From: Ardenticatenaceae bacterium
Lineage (GTDB): Bacteria > Chloroflexota > Anaerolineae > Promineifilales > Promineifilaceae
Assembly: GCA_020634375.1 (NCBI GenBank)
Contig: JACKBX010000006.1
Span: 62,001 to 126,000 of the forward strand
Direction of reading: 5' to 3'
DNA length: 64,000 bases
The notes beneath the pieces are model-generated. The model did not search any database, was not told the origin of the DNA, and saw only the letters and a program-made list of their open reading frames with translations. This document shows positions 16,613 to 25,083 of this stretch, piece after piece. Position 1 is the stretch's first letter, and every line of letters begins with the position of its first letter. Made by a program: the position numbers and the translations under genes.

Positions 16613-17867
16613 CTTGTTTCCGCACAAAAAAGCGCCAATATAGGTAGATGGCGATGATATAGGTGGCGATGGTTCCCAGGTAAACGGGGTTAAAGCCATA
16701 ATTTACTTGCAGCCATCCGCTGAGGGTAGGGCTGAATGCCCAGCCCACGTTCCAACTCATGCTCACCAGGCTGGCAACAGTGGCCCGTGCATCTTCGTCT
16801 ACTTGTTCCATCACAAATGCCTGATAGACGGGATTGCTCATATTCATTAGCGCCAGACGAATGAGGTAGGCGGCTGCGGCAATGCCAAACCAGGGCGCAA
16901 AGCCCATCAGCGCCAGGAAAGGAATGGAGAGCGCTTGTGTAGCGACGACAATGCGCATTTTGCCAAAGCGGTCGGCGAGTGGCGGGGCGGCCAACAGCCC
17001 TACGCCCATGAAGAAGGAGCCGGTGGCAAACAGTGTGCCGATGGTGCTGTCCGAACTGTTAAAGGTGTTGCGGAAGAAGACGTTCATGAAGGGCATGAGC
17101 AGTCCGGCTCCCAAGGAGGTGACGAGCATGGGGGAGATGAGCTTGAGCAGCAGCCGGGGATTTTGTCGTGCATATTGGAAAGGGGAGATGGGCGGTTTGT
17201 CTGTTCCGTCGTTTGATTTGGGACGTATGCGCAGCAGGAAGATGGGGAGAAGGGCGAAGAGGCTGATGAAGGTAACGGCCGTTACCGACCATCCATACGC
17301 TGTAGCACTTGTAGCCCCTACATTTACCAGACTGCCCATCCAGGTTGGCATTTGCCCGCCCAGCCAGTTGCCGGCAAACCCGGCGATGGTTTGCAGTCCC
17401 AGGCTAAATGAGAACAGGTACGTGCGCTCTTCCTCCCCGCTGTTTTCCATGAGAAAGGGGCCAAAGGTGACGCCTGCCAGACTTTGCGCCATCCCCATGA
17501 TCACGTTCATGGCATAAAAGCTGAGGACGGTGGGCCAGATGACCATGCCACCCACCGCCAGCGAGGTTGCCAGGCTGGCGATGAGCAGCGCCGGTTTGCG
17601 TCCCAGCCGGTCGCTGACGTATCCGGCGGGTAACGCACTAAGTAGGGCTACGAGGCTAGAGGTGGTGAGCAACTGCCCCAACAGGGCTTCGTCGTAGCCC
17701 AGGCTGAGGACGTAGAAGTTGAACAGCAGGCGATAGATGCCATACGCTAACCCATTGATGATGGTGACGAGCAGGTACAGGCGGGCGTTGCGCCGAAACA
17801 GCCGTACCTTGTTGGCATAGTCGCGGAGTCCACGGATAACGGCCGTTTCCGACAAAGAAGTGTTCAT
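16590..17867 (-). CDS. Major facilitator superfamily transporter
   Basis: A 425-residue protein with 12 predicted membrane helices. The loop 2-3 motif GYVSDRLGRKPALL and its second-half counterpart PLADRFGKMRIV are diagnostic of MFS carriers. A soluble central loop (LRIRPKSNDGTDKPPIS) separates the two halves. Substrate not predictable; drug/metabolite efflux is the commonest role for this length. Its N-terminus contains SETAVIRG, the T-A-V translation of an ACGGCCGT octamer. Confidence 0.9.
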   Translation of the reverse strand: MNTSLSETAVIRGLRDYANKVRLFRRNARLYLLVTIINGLAYGIYRLLFNFYVLSLGYDEALLGQLLTTSSLVALLSALPAGYVSDRLGRKPALLIASLATSLAVGGMVIWPTVLSFYAMNVIMGMAQSLAGVTFGPFLMENSGEEERTYLFSFSLGLQTIAGFAGNWLGGQMPTWMGSLVNVGATSATAYGWSVTAVTFISLFALLPIFLLRIRPKSNDGTDKPPISPFQYARQNPRLLLKLISPMLVTSLGAGLLMPFMNVFFRNTFNSSDSTIGTLFATGSFFMGVGLLAAPPLADRFGKMRIVVATQALSIPFLALMGFAPWFGIAAAAYLIRLALMNMSNPVYQAFVMEQVDEDARATVASLVSMSWNVGWAFSPTLSGWLQVNYGFNPVYLGTIATYIIAIYLYWRFFVRKQEGLGIGD

Positions 17868-17890
17868 AGATTACCGGTTGAAAAATCTTG

Positions 17891-19198
17891 CTAGTTGCCT
17901 AATTTCTCCCACGCGCTGCGCTCTGGCAGCAAATGACACACACCGCCATCCAGCGCTTGCAGAAACGTCTCATTATACTTGAAACGGGCCGTAGTTTGGT
18001 AGGCTGTGGTGAAAGATGTTTCCGGCGCAGTCGCCCAGCCCAGCCGCGTTTGCATGTCTGGTTGTTCTCGCCACACCAACCCGAAGCCGCGCTGCGGCTG
18101 GTATAGTCCTGGCGGCGGGTTGATGCTGGGGTCATTTTCTGGCTCGCCGGGGTCCCATTCATCAGTGAAGGCATTCCATTCCCCATTGCCCTCGTCGTCA
18201 TACAGCACGTAAATGCGGTCTAGCTCCTGTACCCAAATCATCACGCCATGCTCAAAAGGCTGCTCTGCACCCGCAGAAATGAGCGTGTCTTGCGCGGCAC
18301 ACTCATCTGGAGCAGGGGTGAAGAACCATTCGTTGGGGCAGGTGAGCGGGATTTCGAGTGTGTCCTGCGCGTAGCCATCATAACCTACACGACTGGCGTA
18401 GAGAGCAAAGCTAATAGTGTTGCGCTCGCTGGCATTAATAGTGTAGCTCATAACGCCTGTTGGCTCCAATGTCCAAAATGTGCCTAACTGCCCGCCATAA
18501 ATACGGTAAATGGTGACTTGTTCGCTGTTGGTGGTATCCCATTCTAGTTGGATGGTGTCGCCAGGGTCGGGCATGTTAATGCTGCTGCGGAAGTAGGTGA
18601 TGGTGGGGGCAGTAAGGGCAGGTGTCGTGGCGGTTGGGGTTGGTGTGGCGGCAGGTACGATGATGCGCACGAAGTAACGCGTGGGCAAAGTTACGCCATT
18701 AGGCAGCTTGACCTGCCAGTAGCCGGTGTATGTGCCCGGCGTTTGCGGTGCAATGAGGTCTACGGAGATTTCGGCGGTGGCGTTGGGGGCGAGATTGGGC
18801 ATGGGATTGGATGCCGCACCATTCATGCGCTCGCCATCGGCATAAGCCCATATTGTGCCATCGGGCAGGGTGCAGTTGCCGCTGTTGCGAATGAGCCAGG
18901 TTTTGGTGAAGGCTGTGCCGGGTGCGAGTTCTGTATCGTCAGGGATGGTGACGTCTGCCAGGTAGACGGTGGCGTAGGTGCAGGGGGTGGGGGTGATGGT
19001 GGGCGTGGCTGTGGCGGAAACGGCCGTTTCTGGCGTTACCGTCTGTGTAGCGTTCAGGGTTGGCGGTGGATTGAGGGCAGTGGGGATGATGATGGTGTCG
19101 CTGGTGGGGGGAACGGCCGTGCCTTCTGCACCCGTGAATAATTGACATGCCATAGCTGGCAAAATGAACAGTAACAAGTAAAGGGTTCGTTTCTTCAT
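17891..19198 (-). CDS. Lipoprotein with NBR1-type Ig domain
   Basis: A 435-residue lipoprotein (signal peptide, lipobox MAC) with a Thr/Pro linker, then an NBR1/FW Ig-like domain (about 85-185: TKTWLIRNSGNCTLP, YTGYWQVKLPNG), a second beta-rich domain with LEWDTTNSEQVTIY (about 215-285), and a C-terminal Trp-rich module (PFEHGVMIWVQELDRIYVLY, QPQRGFGLVWRE). Multi-domain lipoproteins of this build are common on the surface of filamentous Chloroflexota. No enzyme motif is visible; adhesion or matrix binding is a guess. Confidence 0.82.
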   Translation of the reverse strand: MKKRTLYLLLFILPAMACQLFTGAEGTAVPPTSDTIIIPTALNPPPTLNATQTVTPETAVSATATPTITPTPCTYATVYLADVTIPDDTELAPGTAFTKTWLIRNSGNCTLPDGTIWAYADGERMNGAASNPMPNLAPNATAEISVDLIAPQTPGTYTGYWQVKLPNGVTLPTRYFVRIIVPAATPTPTATTPALTAPTITYFRSSINMPDPGDTIQLEWDTTNSEQVTIYRIYGGQLGTFWTLEPTGVMSYTINASERNTISFALYASRVGYDGYAQDTLEIPLTCPNEWFFTPAPDECAAQDTLISAGAEQPFEHGVMIWVQELDRIYVLYDDEGNGEWNAFTDEWDPGEPENDPSINPPPGLYQPQRGFGLVWREQPDMQTRLGWATAPETSFTTAYQTTARFKYNETFLQALDGGVCHLLPERSAWEKLGN

Positions 19199-19309
19199 AG
19201 CCCTTGCTCCTTATAGGTATGTTACTGTACATAATACCGGGGAAGATAGTGACAGATGTCATCGCCTGGGCAACGAATCCGTCACATTTACCCTACTGGC
19301 CGTAAAAGT

Positions 19310-20125
19310 TCAAGTTATTTTGGCGACTGGAAATTGAATCTCTGTGACAAACTCGGCTGGAGGGATGCCTGCTTCTGTGCCTCGTAAGTATAGCTCCCGA
19401 TTGGGGCCGATGATGTGGTAGCCGTTGGCTTCGATCCAACTCATGATGGCCTGATAGGCAGGGGCAGACTCATCATAGGGGCCTTGTCGCACCAGTGAAG
19501 CCACTTCCGCACCGGGCAGTTCACGAATGACAACACGGCCTGCGGGCAAGCTGCCCCTGGTAACGGGGATGGCCGCTTCTACCTCGACATCGCTCTCTTT
19601 ATATTCTTCGTCGTAGTAGATGCCCATTGCTGGGCCAATGGGCGAAATGTTATGTTGTTTCAATGTGGCGAATAGCGTGTCATACAATGGGCCAATGCTC
19701 TGGTAATTGGCTATCACGTCGCGCAAACCGGCAATGTGCATATTACCTACTTGCTTGATAATAACTTCGTACGCGGGCATATTAGCTCCCTTTTCAAATT
19801 GTGTGAGCTGCTCATCTAAACGCACCAGCCGCGCTTGCTCTTCCGCAATTTGTTGTGCTAATTCAAGCCGTTTTAGGCGCAGCATTCCACGAATTTGCGG
19901 CGGCGAGAGATCATCGTCCAGCAGCAGGCTAATTTGCTCCAGGGAGAATCCCAGGTCTTTGAGCACCAAGATGTGGTTGAGATGGGTGAGTTGAACGGCC
20001 GTGTAATAACGATACCCCGTAAAATCATCAATGTGAGCCGGTTCCAACAGTCCGATCTGATGGTAGTAACGCAGCGTTTTAACCGGAACCCGGCTCAATT
20101 TAGAAAACTCACCAATCTTAAACAT
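19310..20125 (-). CDS. MerR-family regulator with GyrI-like effector domain
   Basis: A 271-residue regulator. An N-terminal MerR winged helix (FKIGEFSKLSRVPVKTLRYYHQIGLL) is followed by a dimerisation coiled coil (about 75-115) and a C-terminal GyrI-like/AraC effector-binding domain (about 120-270), the BmrR plan used to sense lipophilic cations and drugs. The immediately upstream minus-strand gene is another GyrI-like domain protein, so they may bind related ligands. Confidence 0.9.
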   Translation of the reverse strand: MFKIGEFSKLSRVPVKTLRYYHQIGLLEPAHIDDFTGYRYYTAVQLTHLNHILVLKDLGFSLEQISLLLDDDLSPPQIRGMLRLKRLELAQQIAEEQARLVRLDEQLTQFEKGANMPAYEVIIKQVGNMHIAGLRDVIANYQSIGPLYDTLFATLKQHNISPIGPAMGIYYDEEYKESDVEVEAAIPVTRGSLPAGRVVIRELPGAEVASLVRQGPYDESAPAYQAIMSWIEANGYHIIGPNRELYLRGTEAGIPPAEFVTEIQFPVAKIT

Positions 20126-20143
20126 GATAGAGTAACGGGGCAG

Positions 20144-20190
20144 CCGGTCAGCATGTCAGCCTGACTACTGACTAGCTGACTGGCTGATTA
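20144..20190. repeat. Word repeat of GTCAGC/GACTGGCTGA type
   Basis: GTCAGC and TGACT words repeat directly and inversely (TCAGCATGTCAGCCTGAC, then CTGACTAGCTGACTGGCTGA) in the gap between the two GyrI-related genes. A member of the intergenic word-hairpin class. Confidence 0.65.
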
Positions 20191-20799
20191 CCTAAACGGC
20201 TGTCTGATCACCGTTTTCCATTTTTCCGGCGCGGCGCGGCGAATGTCGCTGAGATAAATTTCATGATGTTTGCCAGATATTTTGCTGCCGTTGCTGGCAA
20301 TGAAGTCATGAAGGCGGGCAATGGTTGGCCCTTCTTCGGAAAATGGCCCCAGGTGCATGATTTGCGCTGATTGCCCTTCGGCATATGCTGTTAAACGCAT
20401 CAGAGGCAGCGCCGCCGGGTTCTTTTTCTTTTTCACCTGTGCAATTGCTTCGGCGTACAGGGCAGGTGTTACGTAGGTTGGCTGCATCATCATCAATGTC
20501 CACAGCCAGTCCCCCTTTTTCTCTACGTTGAATTGGGTCATGTCATCAGCCCACCACAGTCCTTCTAATGGCATGACGCCATAATCAACTGGCTGCTCTC
20601 CTTTTTTGATCATGAATTTGAGCTGATAGGAAACAGCGAATAACGCTTCCGTCGCTTCCTGGAAAAATGGCGTCGTGTTGGGATTTCCTGTGCCATCAAT
20701 CATGAGATAGGTCATCTCTGGCACGTCTACGACAGTTACTACTTTGGCTGATGGCCGATATAAATGCTTGAGTTCTTTTTTGTAATCAACCTTTTCCAT
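20188..20799 (-). CDS. GyrI-like small-molecule-binding protein
   Basis: A 203-residue stand-alone GyrI-like protein. Landmarks: VVDVPEMTYLMIDGTGNPN at about residue 25, YGVMPLEGLWW, and a C-terminal IMHLGPFSEEGPTIARLHDF matching the second half of the fold. Proteins of this type bind or hydrolyse small hydrophobic molecules. Likely co-transcribed with the MerR regulator downstream. Confidence 0.85.
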   Translation of the reverse strand: MEKVDYKKELKHLYRPSAKVVTVVDVPEMTYLMIDGTGNPNTTPFFQEATEALFAVSYQLKFMIKKGEQPVDYGVMPLEGLWWADDMTQFNVEKKGDWLWTLMMMQPTYVTPALYAEAIAQVKKKKNPAALPLMRLTAYAEGQSAQIMHLGPFSEEGPTIARLHDFIASNGSKISGKHHEIYLSDIRRAAPEKWKTVIRQPFR

Positions 20800-20880
20800 A
20801 TTGAGTTCCTTTTAGGTTAAGAGGTTGAGTTGATTATAAACTGTCCAGTTGCTGGAGAGTCAAGGAGAGAAAGGATTGCA

Positions 20881-21858
20881 TTAGCAAGCTTTGCAATCAT
20901 GGCTGGCGCGATAGGCGCGACGGCTGGGCAGACCCAAGTCAATTTTGTAGTTGGTTTGGGCGAAGCGGGTCAGGGTGGGGAATTGGTCGGATAGATGGAT
21001 GAGGAAGGCTTGCGATGGCCGTGTTAACGGCCGTTCCTCTTGCCAGACCAGCTTGAGCGTGCGGCTGAAATTGGCTCCGGTGATGGGTAAGGCTTGCAGG
21101 CGCTCATTGCCGTTGGCAACCGCCCACTCTGGCAGGATGGTGAACCCCAATCCGGCTGCCACGGCGCTTTTTAGCGATTCGGGATTGTCGAATTCGGCGA
21201 CAACGTGCAAGGTGATGTTGTGCTGCGACAACACCCGTTGAATCCAGGTATGGGTGTGGCTGCCGGGTGGTCGTAAAACTGCCGGATGATTGGCAAGGTC
21301 GTGGATGGATACGGCCGTTTCTCCCCACCACGCATGTTGTTCACCCATAACGGCAAGAAGCTGCACCGGCTGCAAGACAGCCATTTGCAGCGGTGGCGCT
21401 ACGCTGACTTCTCCTTCCACAAACCCGATGTCCAGCTCGTTGGCGGCAACGGCCGTGACAATGCGCGAAGAGTTTGCCGTCATGAGAGATGTAGTCAGGC
21501 TGGGGAAACGGCCGTGAAAAGATTGCATCCACTGTGGTAGCAAATAAAAACCAGCGTCTGGTGTTGCCCCCAGGCGTACCTGTCCATTTGCCAATGCATC
21601 CACTTGCTGCACAGCATTTTGCGCTTCGGCCACCAATTGCAAGATGCAGCGCGTATAATCAAGCAGCGATTCCCCGGCCGGTGTCAACGTCACGCCGCGT
21701 GCGCCGCGCTCAAACAAAGTCGTATTCAGGCTGGCTTCTAAATCACGCATATGATGGCTGATTGCTGGCTGCGTCAAGGTTAATTTCCTGGCCGCCTGAC
21801 TGAAGCTGCCTTCCATTGCCACTGCGTTAAAAATCTCTAGTTTGTATAGATCAATCAT
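20881..21858 (-). CDS. LysR-family transcriptional regulator
   Basis: A 325-residue LysR regulator: winged helix (MIDLYKLEIFNAVAMEGSFS, AARKLTLTQPAISHHMRDLE) and a periplasmic-binding-like effector domain (about 90-300). The ATG at 21858 is chosen because the family starts a few residues before the helix-turn-helix; a 12-residue extension from 21894 would begin within the likely -10 box. Divergent from the metallo-beta-lactamase/rhodanese gene, so it probably controls that gene and responds to a sulfur compound (inference from position). The C-terminal tail CKAC is unusual. Confidence 0.92.
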   Translation of the reverse strand: MIDLYKLEIFNAVAMEGSFSQAARKLTLTQPAISHHMRDLEASLNTTLFERGARGVTLTPAGESLLDYTRCILQLVAEAQNAVQQVDALANGQVRLGATPDAGFYLLPQWMQSFHGRFPSLTTSLMTANSSRIVTAVAANELDIGFVEGEVSVAPPLQMAVLQPVQLLAVMGEQHAWWGETAVSIHDLANHPAVLRPPGSHTHTWIQRVLSQHNITLHVVAEFDNPESLKSAVAAGLGFTILPEWAVANGNERLQALPITGANFSRTLKLVWQEERPLTRPSQAFLIHLSDQFPTLTRFAQTNYKIDLGLPSRRAYRASHDCKAC

Positions 21859-21884
21859 TGTTGCATCTGACCCATAAAAATTAT

Positions 21885-21899
21885 TTATACCCATTATAA
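21885..21899. promoter_or_regulatory. Candidate LysR operator (T-N11-A) in the divergent gap
   Basis: TTATACCCATTATAA has arms TTATA/TATAA and contains the T-N11-A spacing typical of LysR binding sites. On the minus strand it includes TATAAT, a possible -10 box for the regulator itself, which would allow autorepression. The AT-rich tract at 21931-21960 (TATAAT at 21947-21952) is a candidate promoter region for the divergent gene. Confidence 0.5.
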
Positions 21900-22003
21900 G
21901 CAGGTTAGGGGTTCCCTGACGAGGTTCCTTTAATTAAAATTATAAATATAATAAAAACTATTACTTGGTCATTTTCCAAAAGAACGACATAGAGGAGTAA
22001 TTA

Positions 22004-23401
22004 ATGTTTAACCAACAATTTTTTATCGAAGGGCTGGGCTGCGCTTCCTATCTGATTGGCTGTGAATCTCAAGGTGTAGCGGCCGTGATTGATCCTGACC
22101 GTGATGTGCAAAAATATCTGGATACGGCACAAGAACGCGGCTTGCAAATTACACATATTATCGAAACGCACCTTCATGCTGATCATGTTTCGGGCAACAC
22201 CGATTTAGCTCGGCGTACTGGCGCTAAAATTTATGTCCACGACGCGGCTGGCGCTGCTTTCGCCGATGAAACCTTGCAGGATGGCGACAGCATCAAATTG
22301 GGCAATGTGCGCCTGGATGTGATGCACACCCCTGGACATACTCCTGAGAGCATTACGTTGTTGGTGTCTGATACCACGCGTAGCGAAGAGCCGTGGCTAG
22401 CTTTTACTGGTGATACCTTATTTGTGGGTGATATTGGTCGCCCAGACCTGGTGGGTTTGGAGGCAGCTCGCCAATTAGCCGGGGATATGCACGACAGCCT
22501 GTTCCACAAATTGTTGCAGCAGGATGATAGTTTGCTGATTTTGCCGGGTCATGGGGCTGGGTCTTTATGTGGCAAGTCTATTGGTTCCATGAAGAGCACG
22601 ACGCTTGGTTACGAACGCCGCTTTAATCCCGCGTTGGCTCCGCGCAGCCGTGATGAGTTTGTGGATTATGATATTAACAATTTGCCGGAGCAGCCTGGAA
22701 ATCACAGTCTCATTAAGAAACTAAACCGGCAAGGCCCAACGCCATTGGGTGCAGTGGCCGCCAATGCGTTGACCGTTGAAGAATCGCTGCCTCATTTTCA
22801 ACGTGGCGCGGCGATGCTGGATTTGCGTTCTAAGGCAGAGTTTGTGCAGCGTCATGTGCCGGGGGCCGTCCATTTGGAAGCGGATAATCAGTTGAGCAAC
22901 CGTATTGGTTATGTGCTGCCACCGCACATTCCGATTGTGTTGGTTGTGGCTGATGAAGCACAATATCGTGAAGCGGTTTATAGCCTGGCGCGTGTTGGTT
23001 ATGAAAAGGTTCTTGGGTATCTGGCGGATAGCCTGGAGGCCTGGGAAGCGTTAGGGCTGCCTGTGACGAGTGGCGATATTCAGGATATTGACGCGCATGA
23101 GTTGAATAACCTGATCACGAATGGGAATGGAGACCGGCCGGTTGTGGTGGATGTGCGCGAATCCTGGGAGTTTCAGTCGGGTCATATTCCAGATGCGCTT
23201 TCGATTCCATTGGGACAGATTTCGGCGCGGCTGGGTGAGATTGAGAAGAACGGCCGTCCCATAGCTGTGGTGTGTGCGACCGGTAATCGCAGCCAATCGG
23301 CTGCTGCTTTGCTGGGCCGCAATGGGTATGAGACGGTTTATAATTTGGTCGGTGGGACATCCGGCTGGATGATGGCGGGGCTGCCCATCTCACGAAATTG
23401 A
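22004..23401 (+). CDS. Metallo-beta-lactamase/double rhodanese fusion (persulfide dioxygenase-like)
   Basis: A 465-residue CstB-like fusion. The MBL domain (about 1-235) has THLHADHV (about 54-61), TPGHTPES, FTGDTLF and LPGHGAG, fitting an ETHE1-type non-heme-iron persulfide dioxygenase. Rhodanese 1 (about 265-355) has VVADEAQ where the catalytic Cys loop should be, so it is inactive as a sulfurtransferase. Rhodanese 2 (about 370-460) keeps the active Cys in VVCATGNRS. Expected role: oxidation of glutathione or coenzyme persulfides to sulfite and thiosulfate. AGGAG lies upstream, and a LysR gene is divergent. Confidence 0.92.
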   Translation: MFNQQFFIEGLGCASYLIGCESQGVAAVIDPDRDVQKYLDTAQERGLQITHIIETHLHADHVSGNTDLARRTGAKIYVHDAAGAAFADETLQDGDSIKLGNVRLDVMHTPGHTPESITLLVSDTTRSEEPWLAFTGDTLFVGDIGRPDLVGLEAARQLAGDMHDSLFHKLLQQDDSLLILPGHGAGSLCGKSIGSMKSTTLGYERRFNPALAPRSRDEFVDYDINNLPEQPGNHSLIKKLNRQGPTPLGAVAANALTVEESLPHFQRGAAMLDLRSKAEFVQRHVPGAVHLEADNQLSNRIGYVLPPHIPIVLVVADEAQYREAVYSLARVGYEKVLGYLADSLEAWEALGLPVTSGDIQDIDAHELNNLITNGNGDRPVVVDVRESWEFQSGHIPDALSIPLGQISARLGEIEKNGRPIAVVCATGNRSQSAAALLGRNGYETVYNLVGGTSGWMMAGLPISRN

Positions 23402-23432
23402 TAGCCTACTATTGATAGGGCTTTTGGCGTGA

Positions 23433-23467
23433 AAACGGCCGTTATCATGTGATGGTAACGGCCGTTT
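23433..23467 (+). terminator. Hairpin built from two ACGGCCGT octamers
   Basis: Arms AAACGGCCGTTA (23433-23444) and TAACGGCCGTTT (23456-23467) form a perfect 12-bp stem with an 11-nt loop, followed by CGCTTTTC. Each arm is the window-wide octamer in opposite flanking context. It lies 31 nt after the persulfide dioxygenase-like gene and may act as its terminator. The rest of 23468-23657 holds no gene; it should carry the rseP promoter. Confidence 0.6.
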
Positions 23468-23657
23468 CGCTTTTCAATGGTAAATGGCATAACTATTTCG
23501 TCTAGCTTGTTAGAGTGGAGTAAGATCAGAAGGGTGTAAGTTGCTTTGCCTCTCTATCGGGACGTATAATCTTGTTACCTGTCAGATGTCCACTGGAAAG
23601 TAAATACAGGAATACGGTGGGCCATAAAGATGCTGACCAGGATGGAATTAGGGAATT

Positions 23658-24986
23658 ATGGCTTTTGAAAACACACTATGGGCGATTGGCGGCTTTTTTA
23701 TCGTGCTCACGCCGATTGTACTCATTCACGAATTAGGGCATTTTATAGCCGCTCGTCTCTCAAATATCCGCGTAGAAGAATTTGGTTTTGGCCTGCCGCC
23801 GCGTGCAGCAGTCATTGCCAAGCGCAAAGGGACACTGTTTACACTTAACTGGATTCCTTTGGGCGGCTTTGTGCGTCCAGCCGGCGAAGATGATCCCAAT
23901 GTAGCTGGTGGGTTGGCTGCGGCATCCAAAAGGGCTAGATTTTTTGTATTGATAGCTGGTGCGGGTGCTAACTTTATTATGGCTTTTTTGATTTGGTGGG
24001 GAGCTTATCTCATTGGCCCACCGGCTGTTGCTGTGGGCGGGGTTGATCCTGGTTCCCCGGCAGAAGTTGCCGGTTTGCAGGCGGGTGACTTTTTCATTGA
24101 AGTGGATGGGCAGGCTGCGCTTAATTCTAGCTCGATTGCCAACCCGATGTATGAGAATGGTGGGCAGCCTGTGGAATTGGTGGTTAAGCGCAACAGCGAG
24201 TTGCTGCCAATAACGGTTATCCCCCGCCGCATTGGTGAATATGATGCGGCCGTAGAAGGGCCGTTGGGTGTGCAGTTAACTTATTCAACGGTGGGAGTAA
24301 CGGCCGTTGCTCCCCAATCCCCTGCCGCGCAAGCTGGGCTTCAACCTGGTGACGTTATTATCCAGGTAGGCGATGCCTACGTTGGCACAAGCGAAGACCT
24401 TACAACTCTGCTGGAGGCAAACGTGGGGGAGGCTGTTCCCCTGCTCATCGGTCGTGGCGGTCAAACTTTTGAGACAACCGTTATGCCTGCTGCCCCCGGT
24501 CAATTTAGCGCTGGGCCATTAGGCGCATCCTTTGAGGTTTCCCAAGACCGATTACAGCGCGGATTCCTGGCATCCATGCAAGGTTCCATGCAGTCCATTT
24601 GGGAATACATCACCTTATTTGTACGTGTGCCTACCATGCTTCTTCGCGGCGAAATTTCCCCTAGCGAAGCCCGTCCTCTTAGCGTGGTTGGCATTAGTCA
24701 GGTGGCTGGACAAATGGTGGAGGCCTCCGCAGCCAATAACACCTTGTTCCCGATGCTGAACATCACTGCATTCATTAGCATCGCTTTGGGTCTGACCAAT
24801 CTGCTGCCTATTCCCGCACTAGATGGCGGACGCATCCTCTTTGTACTCATCGAAGCGGTGCGTGGCCGTCGCATTGAGCCAGAACGTGAAGGGATGGTTC
24901 ACGTTGTGGGTATGCTTTTTCTGTTAGGGTTAATGGTGTTGATGATTGTGCAAGACATCATTCATCCGGTTGTCCCTCTACAATAA
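23658..24986 (+). CDS. rseP: Site-2 protease RseP (M50 family)
   Basis: A 442-residue intramembrane zinc metalloprotease that cuts anti-sigma factors or signal-peptide remnants. HELGH at LIHELGHFIAAR (about residues 24-35), two PDZ domains in the middle (PGSPAEVAGLQAGD and PQSPAAQAGLQPGD) and the second metal motif NLLPIPALDGGRIL (about 380-393). Four membrane helices. Many bacteria place it after dxr; here it is alone with a long leader, followed by a word hairpin. Confidence 0.95.
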   Translation: MAFENTLWAIGGFFIVLTPIVLIHELGHFIAARLSNIRVEEFGFGLPPRAAVIAKRKGTLFTLNWIPLGGFVRPAGEDDPNVAGGLAAASKRARFFVLIAGAGANFIMAFLIWWGAYLIGPPAVAVGGVDPGSPAEVAGLQAGDFFIEVDGQAALNSSSIANPMYENGGQPVELVVKRNSELLPITVIPRRIGEYDAAVEGPLGVQLTYSTVGVTAVAPQSPAAQAGLQPGDVIIQVGDAYVGTSEDLTTLLEANVGEAVPLLIGRGGQTFETTVMPAAPGQFSAGPLGASFEVSQDRLQRGFLASMQGSMQSIWEYITLFVRVPTMLLRGEISPSEARPLSVVGISQVAGQMVEASAANNTLFPMLNITAFISIALGLTNLLPIPALDGGRILFVLIEAVRGRRIEPEREGMVHVVGMLFLLGLMVLMIVQDIIHPVVPLQ

Positions 24987-24996
24987 GATGAAACGG

Positions 24997-25038
24997 AGGC
25001 CAGAGATTGGAAACTAGCTAATTTCCAATTTCTGACCT
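24997..25038. repeat. Inverted repeat of GAGATTGGAAA type
   Basis: Left arm AGGCCAGAGATTGGAAA (24997-25013) and right arm TTTCCAATTTCTGACCT (25022-25038) pair over 17 bp with one G-T pair and one mismatch. Related in word content to the elements at 16568, 36165 and inside queG. Confidence 0.75.
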
Positions 25039-25083
25039 CTCGTCAATTATTCAATTCCCATTTCTACAATAAACAGGCTTTAT

